This document shows, one piece after another, positions 9,040-18,289 of a stretch of 64,000 nt of DNA (position 1 is the first letter of the stretch; every line of letters begins with the position of its first letter). Both the position numbers and the translations under genes were made by a program. The DNA comes from Vibrio europaeus (GTDB taxonomy: Bacteria; Pseudomonadota; Gammaproteobacteria; Enterobacterales; Vibrionaceae). The notes beneath the pieces were generated by a model. That model was not told the origin of the DNA, ran no database searches, and worked only from the letters and a program-made list of their open reading frames with translations. The stretch covers positions 372,001 through 436,000 of the forward strand of contig NZ_LUAX01000001.1 of NCBI RefSeq assembly GCF_001695575.1, given 5' to 3'.

Positions 9040-9136
9040 CAATTCTTGGGAATTGGTTAGCTATGCATTCGTTACCATTCGGGTGATTCTTCGAGTGGAA
9101 TCATGAATAATATCCTCCAAGTGGAGTGAATGCATA
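9040..9136 (-). other. Structured argS leader, possible three-way-junction RNA
   Basis: Read on the minus strand, TATGCATTC (9136-9128) pairs perfectly with GAATGCATA (9070-9062), enclosing 57 nt. Inside are a CTCC/GGAG hairpin that would mask a strong Shine-Dalgarno sequence and a TGATTC/GAATCA hairpin containing an ATG. A further hairpin CAATTC-CCAA-GAATTG (9055-9040) sits just before the argS ribosome-binding site. No T-run follows, so control, if any, would act on translation or stability rather than termination. The pairing is read by eye, not folded by program. Confidence 0.5.
9072..9104 (-). CDS. Putative 10-residue leader ORF upstream of argS
   Basis: An ATG on the minus strand opens MIPLEESPEW followed by TAA. 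A consensus GGAGG (9118-9114) lies nine bases upstream, better than that of argS itself. The ORF sits inside the hairpin-rich argS leader, 44 bases before the argS start. It contains no arginine codon, so a classic arginine attenuator is unlikely. Whether it is translated is unknown; chance occurrence remains possible for so short a frame. Confidence 0.35.
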   Translation of the reverse strand: MIPLEESPEW

Positions 9137-9416
9137 TCTCGATCTAGTTCATAAATTTGGCGCACATAATAGCAACTTTATTGCTTCTCTTATAGGGAGT
9201 GAACTGGGAAATTTACTACTTTTCCTGATGATCTTGTTACTATTAGGAAAAAATTAACGTTTTGACTAAATCATTCAAGAGGAATGGCTGTTGAAAGCAT
9301 AAAGAACTGGGTTACGAACCAAACGTGAACGGTTTGATTTTATGCATAAAATTCATGGTTTAAGCGAGTTTCTGCATATTAATTGCACATGTTTTAACTT
9401 GTTGGAGCACATGAAC
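9137..9416. other. Intergenic region upstream of argS
   Basis: An AT-rich spacer between the argS leader and the terminator of the outer-membrane protein gene. It must hold the argS promoter on the minus strand. I see no gene and no confidently matching operator. Confidence 0.5.
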
Positions 9417-9445
9417 GAAAAAGACGGCTACAAAAGAGCCGTCTT
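9417..9445 (-). terminator. Terminator of the outer-membrane protein gene
   Basis: AAGACGGCT (9421-9429) and AGCCGTCTT (9437-9445) form a 9-bp stem. On the minus strand it ends in five T (complement of 9418-9422), 28 bases after the stop of the upstream gene. Confidence 0.88.
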
Positions 9446-9472
9446 GAGATTGTTTTAAGCCGAGCTAAGCGA

Positions 9473-10111
9473 TTAGAACTTGAGTTCTGCACCCATGAAG
9501 TAACCATCCATACGGATGTTGGTTTCCTTAGTTGTCTTATGCTTAAACTCGTTGTCCATAACGCGGTAACCCGCCTTTAAGCCAAGATCAAGTGGACCCA
9601 TTTCGATGGTCCATTTTGCGCCAGCTTCACCATCAAAAGTTTTGGTTCCGTCAAAACGACCCGCGGAAACTGTTGAGTACAAGGTGACTGGTGTTGCTGG
9701 GATGGTAAATTCTACATCACCGTACGCAGCAGGTTGCCACTCATTATCTTTTACGCCAGAAAAATGTTGCATGTTTAGACCGAAGTCAACACCGATCATA
9801 TTAGTGTCGATCAAACGGTAGTAAGCAATGTAGTCAACTTGGCGATACGACATATCAAACTTGTCAGATTTTACGTTTGTTGAACGGATTTTTGCGTTAG
9901 GAATTAACGGAACAAAGTGTTCAAAACCGACGTAGTATGAATACTGCGACTGGCGTTCACCCGCTTTAATGTCATTCACTTTTGCTTCCGCGGACCAGTA
10001 ATCGAAGCCACCTTTAATTTCAAAGGTATCCCCAGGTGCTGATAGGGCCGCAAATGGAGCAAGAGCTGAAAGAGTAAGGCCAGCGCCCAAAAGAGTTTTC
10101 TTAAAAGACAT
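9473..10111 (-). CDS. Small outer-membrane beta-barrel protein (TIGR04219-like)
   Basis: A 212-residue protein with a signal peptide (MSFKKTLLGAGLTLSALAPF, probable cleavage near ALS-A at residue 25). The rest alternates short beta strands and ends in Phe (GAELKF), as outer-membrane barrels do. The pattern DTFEIKGGFDYW at the mature start fits a family annotated as TIGR04219 outer-membrane proteins in vibrios; this is from memory of the family. The longer frame upstream lacks a signal-peptide shape, so the internal ATG at 10111 is chosen. It is monocistronic with its own terminator. Function unknown. Confidence 0.8.
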   Translation of the reverse strand: MSFKKTLLGAGLTLSALAPFAALSAPGDTFEIKGGFDYWSAEAKVNDIKAGERQSQYSYYVGFEHFVPLIPNAKIRSTNVKSDKFDMSYRQVDYIAYYRLIDTNMIGVDFGLNMQHFSGVKDNEWQPAAYGDVEFTIPATPVTLYSTVSAGRFDGTKTFDGEAGAKWTIEMGPLDLGLKAGYRVMDNEFKHKTTKETNIRMDGYFMGAELKF

Positions 10112-10351
10112 GATTGCAATCTCGTAGCAAAAGTTGATGAATAAAAACGGTATGAAATATAGCAGCATTAGAGATTGGTAAAGTCCGGATAATGTCATTG
10201 TTTTACGTTGAACTATATAGTTCGCCTATCAACCATTACCTTCGAAATATGGGTGGCGTAGTGGTGACACACTTTTATGGGTGCCATCACTACTGGTACT
10301 ACGCAACATTGAACGGTAACATTCACGCATTAGCACTGAAAGGAAAGTTCG

Positions 10352-10951
10352 ATGACCAGTCAATTACAGCAAGCTGCGCTTTTACCATCGCAAATGCAGC
10401 AAGGCCTGCCTGAGTTCATTTCTCAAATCATGACGCTTGCTGACAAGCTTGGTTTAGAGTTATCTCAGTATCAAGCTGATCACATTGCCATGCGCATTAA
10501 TGAGCCAGATTTGGCTATGCAAGCACATCAGAAGTGGAGCTCGTATGGGCAAGTTATCTCACAAGCACAGATCAATGGTCGACCTATTGTCGTTATAGCG
10601 TTTGATACGCCGCTTGAAAGTCACGGTTGGAGTTTTGAGTGTTTGGAGTTGCCTTATCCAGCACAAGGGAAGATTTACCCAAAACAGGGTTGGGAACACG
10701 TTGAGTTTGTGGTGCCTTCAACGGCGCAAACCGCAGAGGAGTACCTAGCGGATCTCAAGCAACAATTCCCTGATTTTTCGGCTCAGTGGGAGAGGCTGTC
10801 AGAACTTGGTATCAAAACGAAGCTATCAAGTCCGAAAGGGGAAGGTGAGCGTTTGAACAACCCGACGGTGGCATTCAAATGGCAAGGGGTGTGCATTAAG
10901 CTACACCCCCATTCATTGAAAAAGATTGTTGAGTCTGAGCAGGCTGCTTAA
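10352..10951 (+). CDS. YecM-like VOC-superfamily protein
   Basis: A 199-residue cytoplasmic protein resembling E. coli YecM (DHIAMRINEPDLAMQ, HGWSFECLELPYPAQGKIYPKQGWEHVEFV). The family has a vicinal-oxygen-chelate-type fold with conserved His and Glu residues that may bind a metal, but its reaction is not established. A good AAAGGAAAG ribosome-binding site precedes the ATG. It ends 21 bases from the convergent protease gene with no clear terminator between. The 240 bases upstream carry a GTAGTG/CACTAC inverted repeat but no gene. Confidence 0.85.
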   Translation: MTSQLQQAALLPSQMQQGLPEFISQIMTLADKLGLELSQYQADHIAMRINEPDLAMQAHQKWSSYGQVISQAQINGRPIVVIAFDTPLESHGWSFECLELPYPAQGKIYPKQGWEHVEFVVPSTAQTAEEYLADLKQQFPDFSAQWERLSELGIKTKLSSPKGEGERLNNPTVAFKWQGVCIKLHPHSLKKIVESEQAA

Positions 10952-10972
10952 GCCTGAAAAATTACATCGCGA

Positions 10973-13747
10973 TTAGCCAAGTTCAATATCTTTAGGTCTC
11001 AATTGAAACTCTTCAATTGAGCCTATCTCCAAACCAAGATTTAGCTTCTCTGACTCATGATGCGCGTTACCTTGAGTATGCATAATGAGACGATTTGCTG
11101 TTCTCGGTTTAAGCTCGTTAACCACAAAACGAATCATGTCGGTGCGGGTTAACGCTTTTAACTCTTCTAACACTACTTCCCTCTGGTTGAACTCCGTATC
11201 CTTATTGCCGATGGCGACCCATAAGCGTTGGGCGCGTCCGCGTAAAGTGGTATCTGGGGTCGAAATTTGATTCCAAAGACCCCGCTTACTGCTATGCCAC
11301 TGGTATTCGTTAAGCTCTAGCAACACCATGTAAAAAGCGTTGAGGAACTCGTCAATGGAACTGATAAGATCAATCGGCGCCGCATTTGGCGACTGAACAT
11401 AAAGTGCAATTCCCGGGTGCCTATTTAATGGCAGATTCCCCGTACCAACCATGTAGCCAAGTTGCTGTTTAGTTCGGATCTCGTGGAAGAAGGTCGCAGA
11501 CATTAAATGGTTGGCTAACGAGTACAAAGCGATGCTTTTGGGACTGGTATCGTCACACTGGTAATACAGCACAGTAGCTGAATCTTCCTGATCACAGAAG
11601 ACTTCTCGCTGGAATGAACCGTTTTTTCCGAGCATAACAAGTGGGCGCAGGGCCTCTTCATATTGCTGGTCTTGTACCCTTAGTGCATCTTTGAGTGTGT
11701 TGCCGAGTGACAGGGCATCTGCTCTTGTCCAATCGCCGTAGACAAACATTTCGACGTGTAATTCCGCCAAGATCGCATCAACAAAGCTCGCTAACTCATC
11801 TACCTCTATCGACTCTAAGGCTTCAACTAAGACGGAGTAGGGAGGGTTGTTGGGTTGTAAAATGCCTGTTAGCGCATTGAAAAGCTGTGAAATTGGACGA
11901 TCTTGAGCTGAGTTACGCCAGTTTCTTAGCAGCTGCTGTTTGATGGTATTAAATCGCTGGCTACTGAACTCACGTTTAGCGAATCTCTCTAAAATCTGCT
12001 TCATTAACTCAGGCTGCTTTTGGCTAAAACCTGATATTGTGAGTGTGACACCACCTTGATGGGCATACATGTTGTAACCCATCCCGGCAATCTCAGCTTG
12101 ATAAGTATCAGCCGCTAGACTGTCTAAAAACATCTCTACACAAAGGCGCGTTTTGACAATGTTTCGAGGGGTTTCTACGGCATGTGGGCTATCGATTGCG
12201 ATATAAACGACGCCCTTTGGTACGCGAAACTCATCATCTTGCAGATGCCATAGCTTAAACCCTGGCAGCTCTTCTAAAACTTGAGGGGTCGCATGCGAAA
12301 TCTCTAGCTCTTTAGGATCAAGGTCATAGCAAATGAATGGATTTTTTTCAGGTAGCTCAAAAGCTAATGGACTTGGCTGAAGGTAGTGCTCCCTTTGTTG
12401 TTGAGTAAACTCTGTCACTGAGTAAGGGGTGAAGTACCATTTGGCCGTCTTGTCATATTCATAGCCATGTGCAATAAGCGTTGTGCGCAGATTCGCCGGA
12501 GAAAAGTAGTCAATCAGTGACTTTAGCAGTGTTTCATCGTAGTGCTTCATCATGAAATCGCCGTAGACGATGTCTTGCTCTTGATAGTGCTGCATGTTGA
12601 CGACTAAGTGGCTCACCAGATCGAGAGGGCGAGTTGGCTCTTGAAAGCGAAATGCGGACTCTAGAACCGCTTGCTTTTCTAGGTAACGCCACTCATCTAA
12701 CCCGCTTTCTGTAATCAACGAGATATAACTAAAGACCGCTTGAGTAATATCGTCTACGTAATCGAGACCAAGTGGAGTGAGTGCGCAGCTGACCGTAAAC
12801 TCACGATAATTGCTGCCACTTGTTCCTCCCCCGGCAGATAAAGAGGTAATCCAACCTTTATCTTTGAGTTCCAACATTAAGCTTCCGGCACCTTCATAAC
12901 CGAGCAGGTGAGCAAAATAAGACAAGGGTTTAGACTGATAGTATTCATCCATGCTCGGCATTGGGAAAGTCAGGATGAGTTTACGAATCTCTTTGACCGG
13001 TTCGACATTAACTAAGATTGAGGTCGATTGCTTGTCTGTATAGGGTGCAGCAATACATTTCCCTGATAGCTCATGATTGGGAATGGCTGAGAATTTTTCG
13101 TGGCACCAGGCTTCTAATTCATCCAGCTGTTGAGGACCAATCACTGTGAGCGTCATTAAGTCGGCGGAGTATTGCTCATAGTGGAAGCTGACGATCTCAT
13201 CTCGAATCGATTGCCCATCTCTATCAGCTAAAGTCTCTAAGTTACCGACTGAAAATTTGCTGAAAGGGTGGGCAGGATTAACTAGCTCTTTGTGGACTTG
13301 ATACAACCTTCTTGAGTCATCATTGAGTTTTAGTTTGTATTCAGATTCTACCGCTTGGCGCTCTTTATCTAGTGCTTCTGAGTTAAAAAGAGGCGCGGTA
13401 AAAAACTGACTAAAACGATCTAGGCTTGGTTCAAAAGCGCTTGGCGAGACATCAAAAAAGAAACAGGTATGCTCAGTACCCGTCCATGCGTTATTGCTGC
13501 CACCGTGTTGATTAATAAAGCTTTGAAACTCACCCACTTTAGGGTATTTTTCTGTGCCCAAAAATAGCATGTGTTCTAAATAGTGGGCGAGGCCTTCTCT
13601 ATCGATGGGGTCGTCGAAGTGACCAACATTCACTGCTAATGCAGCTGCGGACTTTTGCGCACTGTGATCGTGAATTAGTAAAACCCGCACACCGTTAGCT
13701 AAGGTGAGGTAACGGTACTGGTTCGTATCATTTGGACTAATGTGCAC
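10973..13747 (-). CDS. Insulinase-family (M16) zinc metalloprotease, protease III-like
   Basis: A 924-residue protein related to pitrilysin/protease III and insulin-degrading enzyme. The inverted zinc motif HxxEH is HYLEH (residues 55-59), and the downstream glutamate lies in ERQAVESEYKLK about 75 residues later. The four M16 half-domains account for the length. GTG at 13747 is chosen because GGAGAG lies six bases upstream; the in-frame TTG at 13786 has no such site. No signal peptide is evident, so it is probably cytosolic, unlike E. coli PtrA. Likely degrades small peptides. Confidence 0.9.
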   Translation of the reverse strand: MHISPNDTNQYRYLTLANGVRVLLIHDHSAQKSAAALAVNVGHFDDPIDREGLAHYLEHMLFLGTEKYPKVGEFQSFINQHGGSNNAWTGTEHTCFFFDVSPSAFEPSLDRFSQFFTAPLFNSEALDKERQAVESEYKLKLNDDSRRLYQVHKELVNPAHPFSKFSVGNLETLADRDGQSIRDEIVSFHYEQYSADLMTLTVIGPQQLDELEAWCHEKFSAIPNHELSGKCIAAPYTDKQSTSILVNVEPVKEIRKLILTFPMPSMDEYYQSKPLSYFAHLLGYEGAGSLMLELKDKGWITSLSAGGGTSGSNYREFTVSCALTPLGLDYVDDITQAVFSYISLITESGLDEWRYLEKQAVLESAFRFQEPTRPLDLVSHLVVNMQHYQEQDIVYGDFMMKHYDETLLKSLIDYFSPANLRTTLIAHGYEYDKTAKWYFTPYSVTEFTQQQREHYLQPSPLAFELPEKNPFICYDLDPKELEISHATPQVLEELPGFKLWHLQDDEFRVPKGVVYIAIDSPHAVETPRNIVKTRLCVEMFLDSLAADTYQAEIAGMGYNMYAHQGGVTLTISGFSQKQPELMKQILERFAKREFSSQRFNTIKQQLLRNWRNSAQDRPISQLFNALTGILQPNNPPYSVLVEALESIEVDELASFVDAILAELHVEMFVYGDWTRADALSLGNTLKDALRVQDQQYEEALRPLVMLGKNGSFQREVFCDQEDSATVLYYQCDDTSPKSIALYSLANHLMSATFFHEIRTKQQLGYMVGTGNLPLNRHPGIALYVQSPNAAPIDLISSIDEFLNAFYMVLLELNEYQWHSSKRGLWNQISTPDTTLRGRAQRLWVAIGNKDTEFNQREVVLEELKALTRTDMIRFVVNELKPRTANRLIMHTQGNAHHESEKLNLGLEIGSIEEFQLRPKDIELG

Positions 13748-14054
13748 AATACACTCTCCGAACTTATGAAGTGGTCTTATAGACAATAGAGTAATTATGA
13801 CTCGGATATGGGCGACTGCAAACTATCTGTTTGAGAAATATGAGCAAAATGGGTTAACGCTAGTTAACAAATTGACTTTAAATAGTGTTAAGAAAGTCAG
13901 GGTCTTTGCTCAAAGAATTGATATAATTATTTACAGTTCAACGATAATTTAGCGGTTTTATGATTTTCCGCTCAATAATAATTACGCTGTAGATAAACAG
14001 TGAGACAACAATATTCCGCATTAAAACAACAGCGGATAGTATTAGGAATATGCC

Positions 14055-14519
14055 ATGAAAATTTTCATCATGCGTCATGGAGAAGCCGAGCATTTTGCCC
14101 AATCAGATGCCGAAAGAGAGCTCACTCAAAATGGTAGAAGTGCCTCTGTTGCCGTAGCTCGCGCTTGTGCGGATAGAGGTTTTTCACAGTTCGATAAAGT
14201 GTTAGTTAGCCCCTATGTTCGCGCTCAACAGACCTGGCAAGAAATATCGCACTGTTTTCAATCTGAGCAAGTAGAAACATGTGAAGACATTACGCCTTAC
14301 GGTGAGTCAGAGCAGGTTGCGGATTATGTATCGGCGCTGATCGATGTCCACCAATACCAAACGATCTTGTTGGTGTCGCATCTTCCGTTAGTCGGCTACC
14401 TTACCGCCGAGTTTGTTGCTGACATTCATCCGCCTATGTTTCCAACCTCAGGCTTAAACTGCATTGAATATTCGCCAGAAAAACGCTCTGGAGAGATTTT
14501 GTTCAATATTCAACCCTAA
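14055..14519 (+). CDS. sixA: Phosphohistidine phosphatase SixA
   Basis: A 154-residue histidine-phosphatase-superfamily enzyme with catalytic RHG at residues 7-9 (MKIFIMRHGEAEHF) and a second histidine in VSHLPLVGYL. SixA removes phosphate from phosphohistidine, reported for E. coli ArcB and the nitrogen phosphotransferase protein NPr. The short length is typical of SixA rather than of phosphoglycerate mutases. It precedes the flagellar operon but is separated from it by a sigma-54-type promoter, so it is probably transcribed alone. Confidence 0.92.
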   Translation: MKIFIMRHGEAEHFAQSDAERELTQNGRSASVAVARACADRGFSQFDKVLVSPYVRAQQTWQEISHCFQSEQVETCEDITPYGESEQVADYVSALIDVHQYQTILLVSHLPLVGYLTAEFVADIHPPMFPTSGLNCIEYSPEKRSGEILFNIQP

Positions 14520-14610
14520 TTACTGCGTTTGGCAGGGAAAGACGACATCTCTGCTAAGCCACTCTTCACTACGCTGAACCCTCAGTCAGCCATTAATTTG
14601 ACAGAGTAGA

Positions 14611-14626
14611 TGGACTAGATATTGCA
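14611..14626 (+). promoter_or_regulatory. Sigma-54-type promoter for the flhA operon
   Basis: TGGACTAGATATTGCA has GG-N10-GC spacing and the TTGCA -12 element of sigma-54 promoters. It predicts a transcript start near 14637, 38 bases before flhA. In V. cholerae this operon is known to depend on sigma-54 and FlrA. The -24 element is half of a perfect TGGACTA/TAGTCCA inverted repeat (14611-14617 and 14631-14637). Confidence 0.75.
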
Positions 14627-14674
14627 TAGCTAGTCCAAGTTCTTCTTTTTTCCGACTATTGTAGCTACTCAACT

Positions 14675-16768
14675 ATGAAGTTTTCTTTGCCGTTTGCGGA
14701 CAAGTTACCACCAATTCCTCAAAGAGCGATGCCTGCGATTGGCGCGCCGATCATGGTATTGGCTACATTGGCAATGGTTATCTTGCCAATTCCAGCATTC
14801 TTGCTCGACTTATTCTTTACCTTCAACATCGCTTTAGCCATGGTTGTCTTGCTGGTGACGGTATACACCCGAAGACCACTCGACTTTGCAGCGTTTCCTA
14901 CCGTACTACTGATATCAACACTTTTACGTCTGGCGTTAAATGTAGCGTCAACGCGTGTGGTACTGCTTTATGGTCATGAAGGTTCGGGAGCGGCTGGTAA
15001 AGTAATTGAAGCCTTTGGTAGCGTCGTTATTGGTGGTAACTATGCGGTGGGTCTTGTGGTCTTCCTGATCTTGATGATCATTAACTTTATGGTTGTGACC
15101 AAAGGTGCAGGACGTATCTCTGAAGTTAGCGCACGTTTTACCTTGGACGCCTTACCGGGTAAGCAGATGGCGATTGATGCCGACTTAAATGCGGGGCTGA
15201 TTGACCAAGACCAAGCTAGAACGCGTCGTGAAGAAGTGACCAAAGAGGCGGATTTCTACGGCTCGATGGATGGTGCTTCAAAATTCGTAAAAGGTGATGC
15301 CATCGCCGGTATCTTGATCCTATTTATCAACATCATCGGTGGTCTATCCATCGGTATGGCTCAGTATGACCTTGGTTTTCAAGAAGCGCTTCAAATCTAC
15401 ACTTTATTGACGATTGGTGATGGTTTGGTTGCTCAAATCCCATCGTTACTACTTTCAATCGGTGCGGCGATCATGGTAACTCGCCAAAACACTGATGAAG
15501 ATATGGGACAACAGGTTGTCTTCCAAATGTTCGACAACCCGAAAGCCTTGATGATCACCGCTGCTATTCTTGGCGTAATGGGCTTAGTCCCGGGAATGCC
15601 ACACTTTGCATTCTTGTTGTTAGCCATTATTGCTGGTGGCGGTGCTTACTGGATTTACCGCAAGCAGAAGAAAGCAGCAGAGCAACCAGCGACTCCTGCA
15701 ACGACCGAACAAGAAACGGCGACACCTAAAGAGCTCTCTTGGGATGATGTGCAACCCGTCGATATCATCGGCTTAGAAGTTGGCTATCGGCTTATCCCTC
15801 TGGTTGATAAAGACCAAGGTGGCGAGCTATTGGAACGTGTCAAAGGGGTACGTAAAAAACTATCGCAAGATTTCGGATTCTTAATTCCAGCAGTACATAT
15901 TCGTGACAACCTAGAGCTCACACCAAATAGCTATCGTATTACCCTGATGGGGGTGGCCGTCGGTGAAGCAGAAATTCGACCAGATATGGAACTCGCGATT
16001 AACCCAGGGCAGGTCTACGGGATGATCGAAGGTGAACCAACAATCGACCCTGCCTTCGGCCTAGAAGCGGTTTGGATTCGAGAAGAGCAACGCGAGCATG
16101 CTCAGGCGCTCGGTTATACCGTGGTCGACTCATCGACGGTACTGGCGACCCATTTAAGTCAATTGCTGACCAACAATGCTTCACAACTTATTGGTCACGA
16201 AGAAGTGCAAAATCTGCTTGAGATGCTGGGTCGAAGCACACCTAAATTGGTGGAAAGCTTTGTACCAGATCAGCTGCAATTGGGCGTAGTAGTGAAAGTG
16301 TTGCAAAATCTGCTTAATGAAGCGGTACCAATCCGAGATATCCGCACCATTGTTCAAACCTTGTCCGAGTACTCAAGTAAGAGTCAAGAACCCGACATTC
16401 TAACTGCTGCGGTTCGCATCTCACTTAAACGATTAATTGTTCAGGAAATCAATGGGATAGAGCCTGAATTGCCAGTAATTACTCTTATCCCTGAGTTGGA
16501 ACAAATATTGCATCAAACAATGCAGGCTTCTGGCGGGGAATCAGCGGGAATTGAGCCAGGCTTAGCAGAGCGACTACAATCATCATTAAGCCAAGCGACT
16601 CAAGAGCAAGAGCTAAAAGGTGAACCTGCGGTGCTTCTGACATCTGGTGTGTTACGTTCTACGCTTGCCAAGTTTGTTAAGAACACGATTCCTTCACTAA
16701 GAGTTCTCTCTTATCAAGAAGTCCCTGACGAGAAACAAATTCGCATTGTTCAGGCTGTTGGAAACTAA
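14675..16768 (+). CDS. flhA: Flagellar biosynthesis protein FlhA
   Basis: Large inner-membrane component of the flagellar type III export gate. Its 697 residues divide into about eight N-terminal helices (residues 20-330), the conserved cytoplasmic loop with ARFTLDALPGKQMAIDADLNAG, and a C-terminal cytoplasmic domain (from about 365) that forms a nonameric ring and docks chaperone-substrate complexes. The ATG lacks a good ribosome-binding site, but the next candidates would remove the conserved start. First gene of a 12-gene operon reaching 27306. Confidence 0.97.
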   Translation: MKFSLPFADKLPPIPQRAMPAIGAPIMVLATLAMVILPIPAFLLDLFFTFNIALAMVVLLVTVYTRRPLDFAAFPTVLLISTLLRLALNVASTRVVLLYGHEGSGAAGKVIEAFGSVVIGGNYAVGLVVFLILMIINFMVVTKGAGRISEVSARFTLDALPGKQMAIDADLNAGLIDQDQARTRREEVTKEADFYGSMDGASKFVKGDAIAGILILFINIIGGLSIGMAQYDLGFQEALQIYTLLTIGDGLVAQIPSLLLSIGAAIMVTRQNTDEDMGQQVVFQMFDNPKALMITAAILGVMGLVPGMPHFAFLLLAIIAGGGAYWIYRKQKKAAEQPATPATTEQETATPKELSWDDVQPVDIIGLEVGYRLIPLVDKDQGGELLERVKGVRKKLSQDFGFLIPAVHIRDNLELTPNSYRITLMGVAVGEAEIRPDMELAINPGQVYGMIEGEPTIDPAFGLEAVWIREEQREHAQALGYTVVDSSTVLATHLSQLLTNNASQLIGHEEVQNLLEMLGRSTPKLVESFVPDQLQLGVVVKVLQNLLNEAVPIRDIRTIVQTLSEYSSKSQEPDILTAAVRISLKRLIVQEINGIEPELPVITLIPELEQILHQTMQASGGESAGIEPGLAERLQSSLSQATQEQELKGEPAVLLTSGVLRSTLAKFVKNTIPSLRVLSYQEVPDEKQIRIVQAVGN

Positions 16769-16797
16769 GTCTAATGCGTTGATATACGGTACTTAAT

Positions 16798-18276
16798 TTG
16801 AAGATTAAACGATTTTTTGCCAAGGATATGCGCACCGCCTTACTCCAAGTGAAAGGGGAGTTAGGCGATGATGCGGTGATCATGTCAAACAAAAAAGTCG
16901 CGGGTGGTGTAGAAATTGTCGCTGCGGTTGATGGTGCTGAAGGTGCAAAACGTCAAAGCAACGGATATAACTCAAACCCTCGCCACAATAATACTCGCCA
17001 GGCACCTGCTAGTATTCCTACACCAAATCAACGCGCACTGGATGATGACCGTGTGAGCTTGCAATCCCAAGCAGATTCAGGTCGCTCTATGACCAAGCGC
17101 TTTGCGAGTATGCTTAAACAGTACAGCAATGACGCAGACGGTTCGCAGCGGGAACGCGATGAAAACCCTGATTCACTGTCTGCCTTACTTCAGAGGCAGT
17201 CGGCGACACGTGACCAATCGCGTGAAAACGTCCAGATTAAAGAAGATTCCCCATTAGCGCGTTTAATCGCTGAAGACCGCCGAGTTGAAAGACCGGCAGC
17301 TAAACTTGATCCAACGCGTTATGAGCGTCAACGCCGTGAAGACCCTTCAGTCTCGAATGAAGACCTAGAAGAGATGAAAGAAGAGATGACGTCGATTCGT
17401 CAGCTTCTAGAACATCAGGTTTCAGGCTTAATGTGGCAAGAGGTGGAGCGTCGTGAGCCATTGCGCGCGATGCTTATCAAGCGCCTAGAGCGTATGGGCG
17501 TCTCTTCCGACCTTGCTGATCAGCTCGCTTGTTATATTCCTGAAGATACGCCACCGACAAAAGCGTGGAAAGCGCTGCTTGGTTTGGTTTCAGACCAGAT
17601 CCCTATTTCTCGCCAAGATATCTTAAAACGTGGTGGTGTGGTTGCACTGTTAGGCCCAACAGGAGTGGGTAAAACCACAACGGTTGCGAAACTGGCGGCA
17701 CGTGCGGCGATGGAGTACGGTTCAGACAACGTAGCACTGGTTTCGACAGATACCTATCGTATTGGTGCACACGAACAATTGGCGATTTATGGAAGAATTA
17801 TGGGATGTCCTGTAAAAGTCGCTAAAGATTCCAATGAGTTAGCCGATGTAATATATCAATTAAGAAATCGTCGCCTAATTCTGGTTGATACCGCAGGTAT
17901 GGGACAGCGTGATGTAAGGCTGTCTGAACAATTAGATACGCTTATGCACGAAAGTGGAGAAATGATTCACAGCTACTTGGTTTTGCCTGCAACGGCTCAA
18001 CGAAAAGTACTGCAAGAGACCATTGATCACTTTAAACGCATACCGCTATCAGGGTGCATTATGACTAAACTGGATGAGTCGCTGAGTCTCGGTGAATTTG
18101 TCAGTGTCGTTGTACAGAATTCTCTGCCCGTTGCTTACATAGCGAATGGACAACGAGTTCCGGAAGATATTGTAATAGCGCAACCGAAGTACATGGTCGC
18201 TAAAGCAAACGAATTATTAGAGAAGTCGACAGATGATGAACCTCACTACTGGAATAGTGAAGCGGAGAGGTTCTAG
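16798..18276 (+). CDS. flhF: Polar flagellar GTPase FlhF
   Basis: An SRP-family GTPase of 492 residues that places the flagellum at the cell pole. The N-terminal B domain opens MKIKRFFAKDMRTAL and is followed by a charged, poorly conserved stretch to about residue 190. The NG domain has P-loop GPTGVGKTTTVAKLAA (about residues 283-298), DTYRIGAHEQL and DTAGMGQRD. The start is TTG at 16798; no ATG exists before the conserved start. It lies 29 bases after flhA and 13 before flhG, its partner. Confidence 0.96.
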   Translation: MKIKRFFAKDMRTALLQVKGELGDDAVIMSNKKVAGGVEIVAAVDGAEGAKRQSNGYNSNPRHNNTRQAPASIPTPNQRALDDDRVSLQSQADSGRSMTKRFASMLKQYSNDADGSQRERDENPDSLSALLQRQSATRDQSRENVQIKEDSPLARLIAEDRRVERPAAKLDPTRYERQRREDPSVSNEDLEEMKEEMTSIRQLLEHQVSGLMWQEVERREPLRAMLIKRLERMGVSSDLADQLACYIPEDTPPTKAWKALLGLVSDQIPISRQDILKRGGVVALLGPTGVGKTTTVAKLAARAAMEYGSDNVALVSTDTYRIGAHEQLAIYGRIMGCPVKVAKDSNELADVIYQLRNRRLILVDTAGMGQRDVRLSEQLDTLMHESGEMIHSYLVLPATAQRKVLQETIDHFKRIPLSGCIMTKLDESLSLGEFVSVVVQNSLPVAYIANGQRVPEDIVIAQPKYMVAKANELLEKSTDDEPHYWNSEAERF

Positions 18277-18289
18277 GCGGCGGACGATT

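Noticed and set aside
9342..9354. ArgR box upstream of argS (TGCATAAAATTCA)
   Set aside because: The half-sites are one base too close and the first half has a mismatch; only a loose resemblance.
10192..10413. 73-codon plus-strand frame before the YecM-like gene
   Set aside because: Overlaps the start of the YecM-like gene in another frame, lacks a ribosome-binding site and shows no protein-like pattern.
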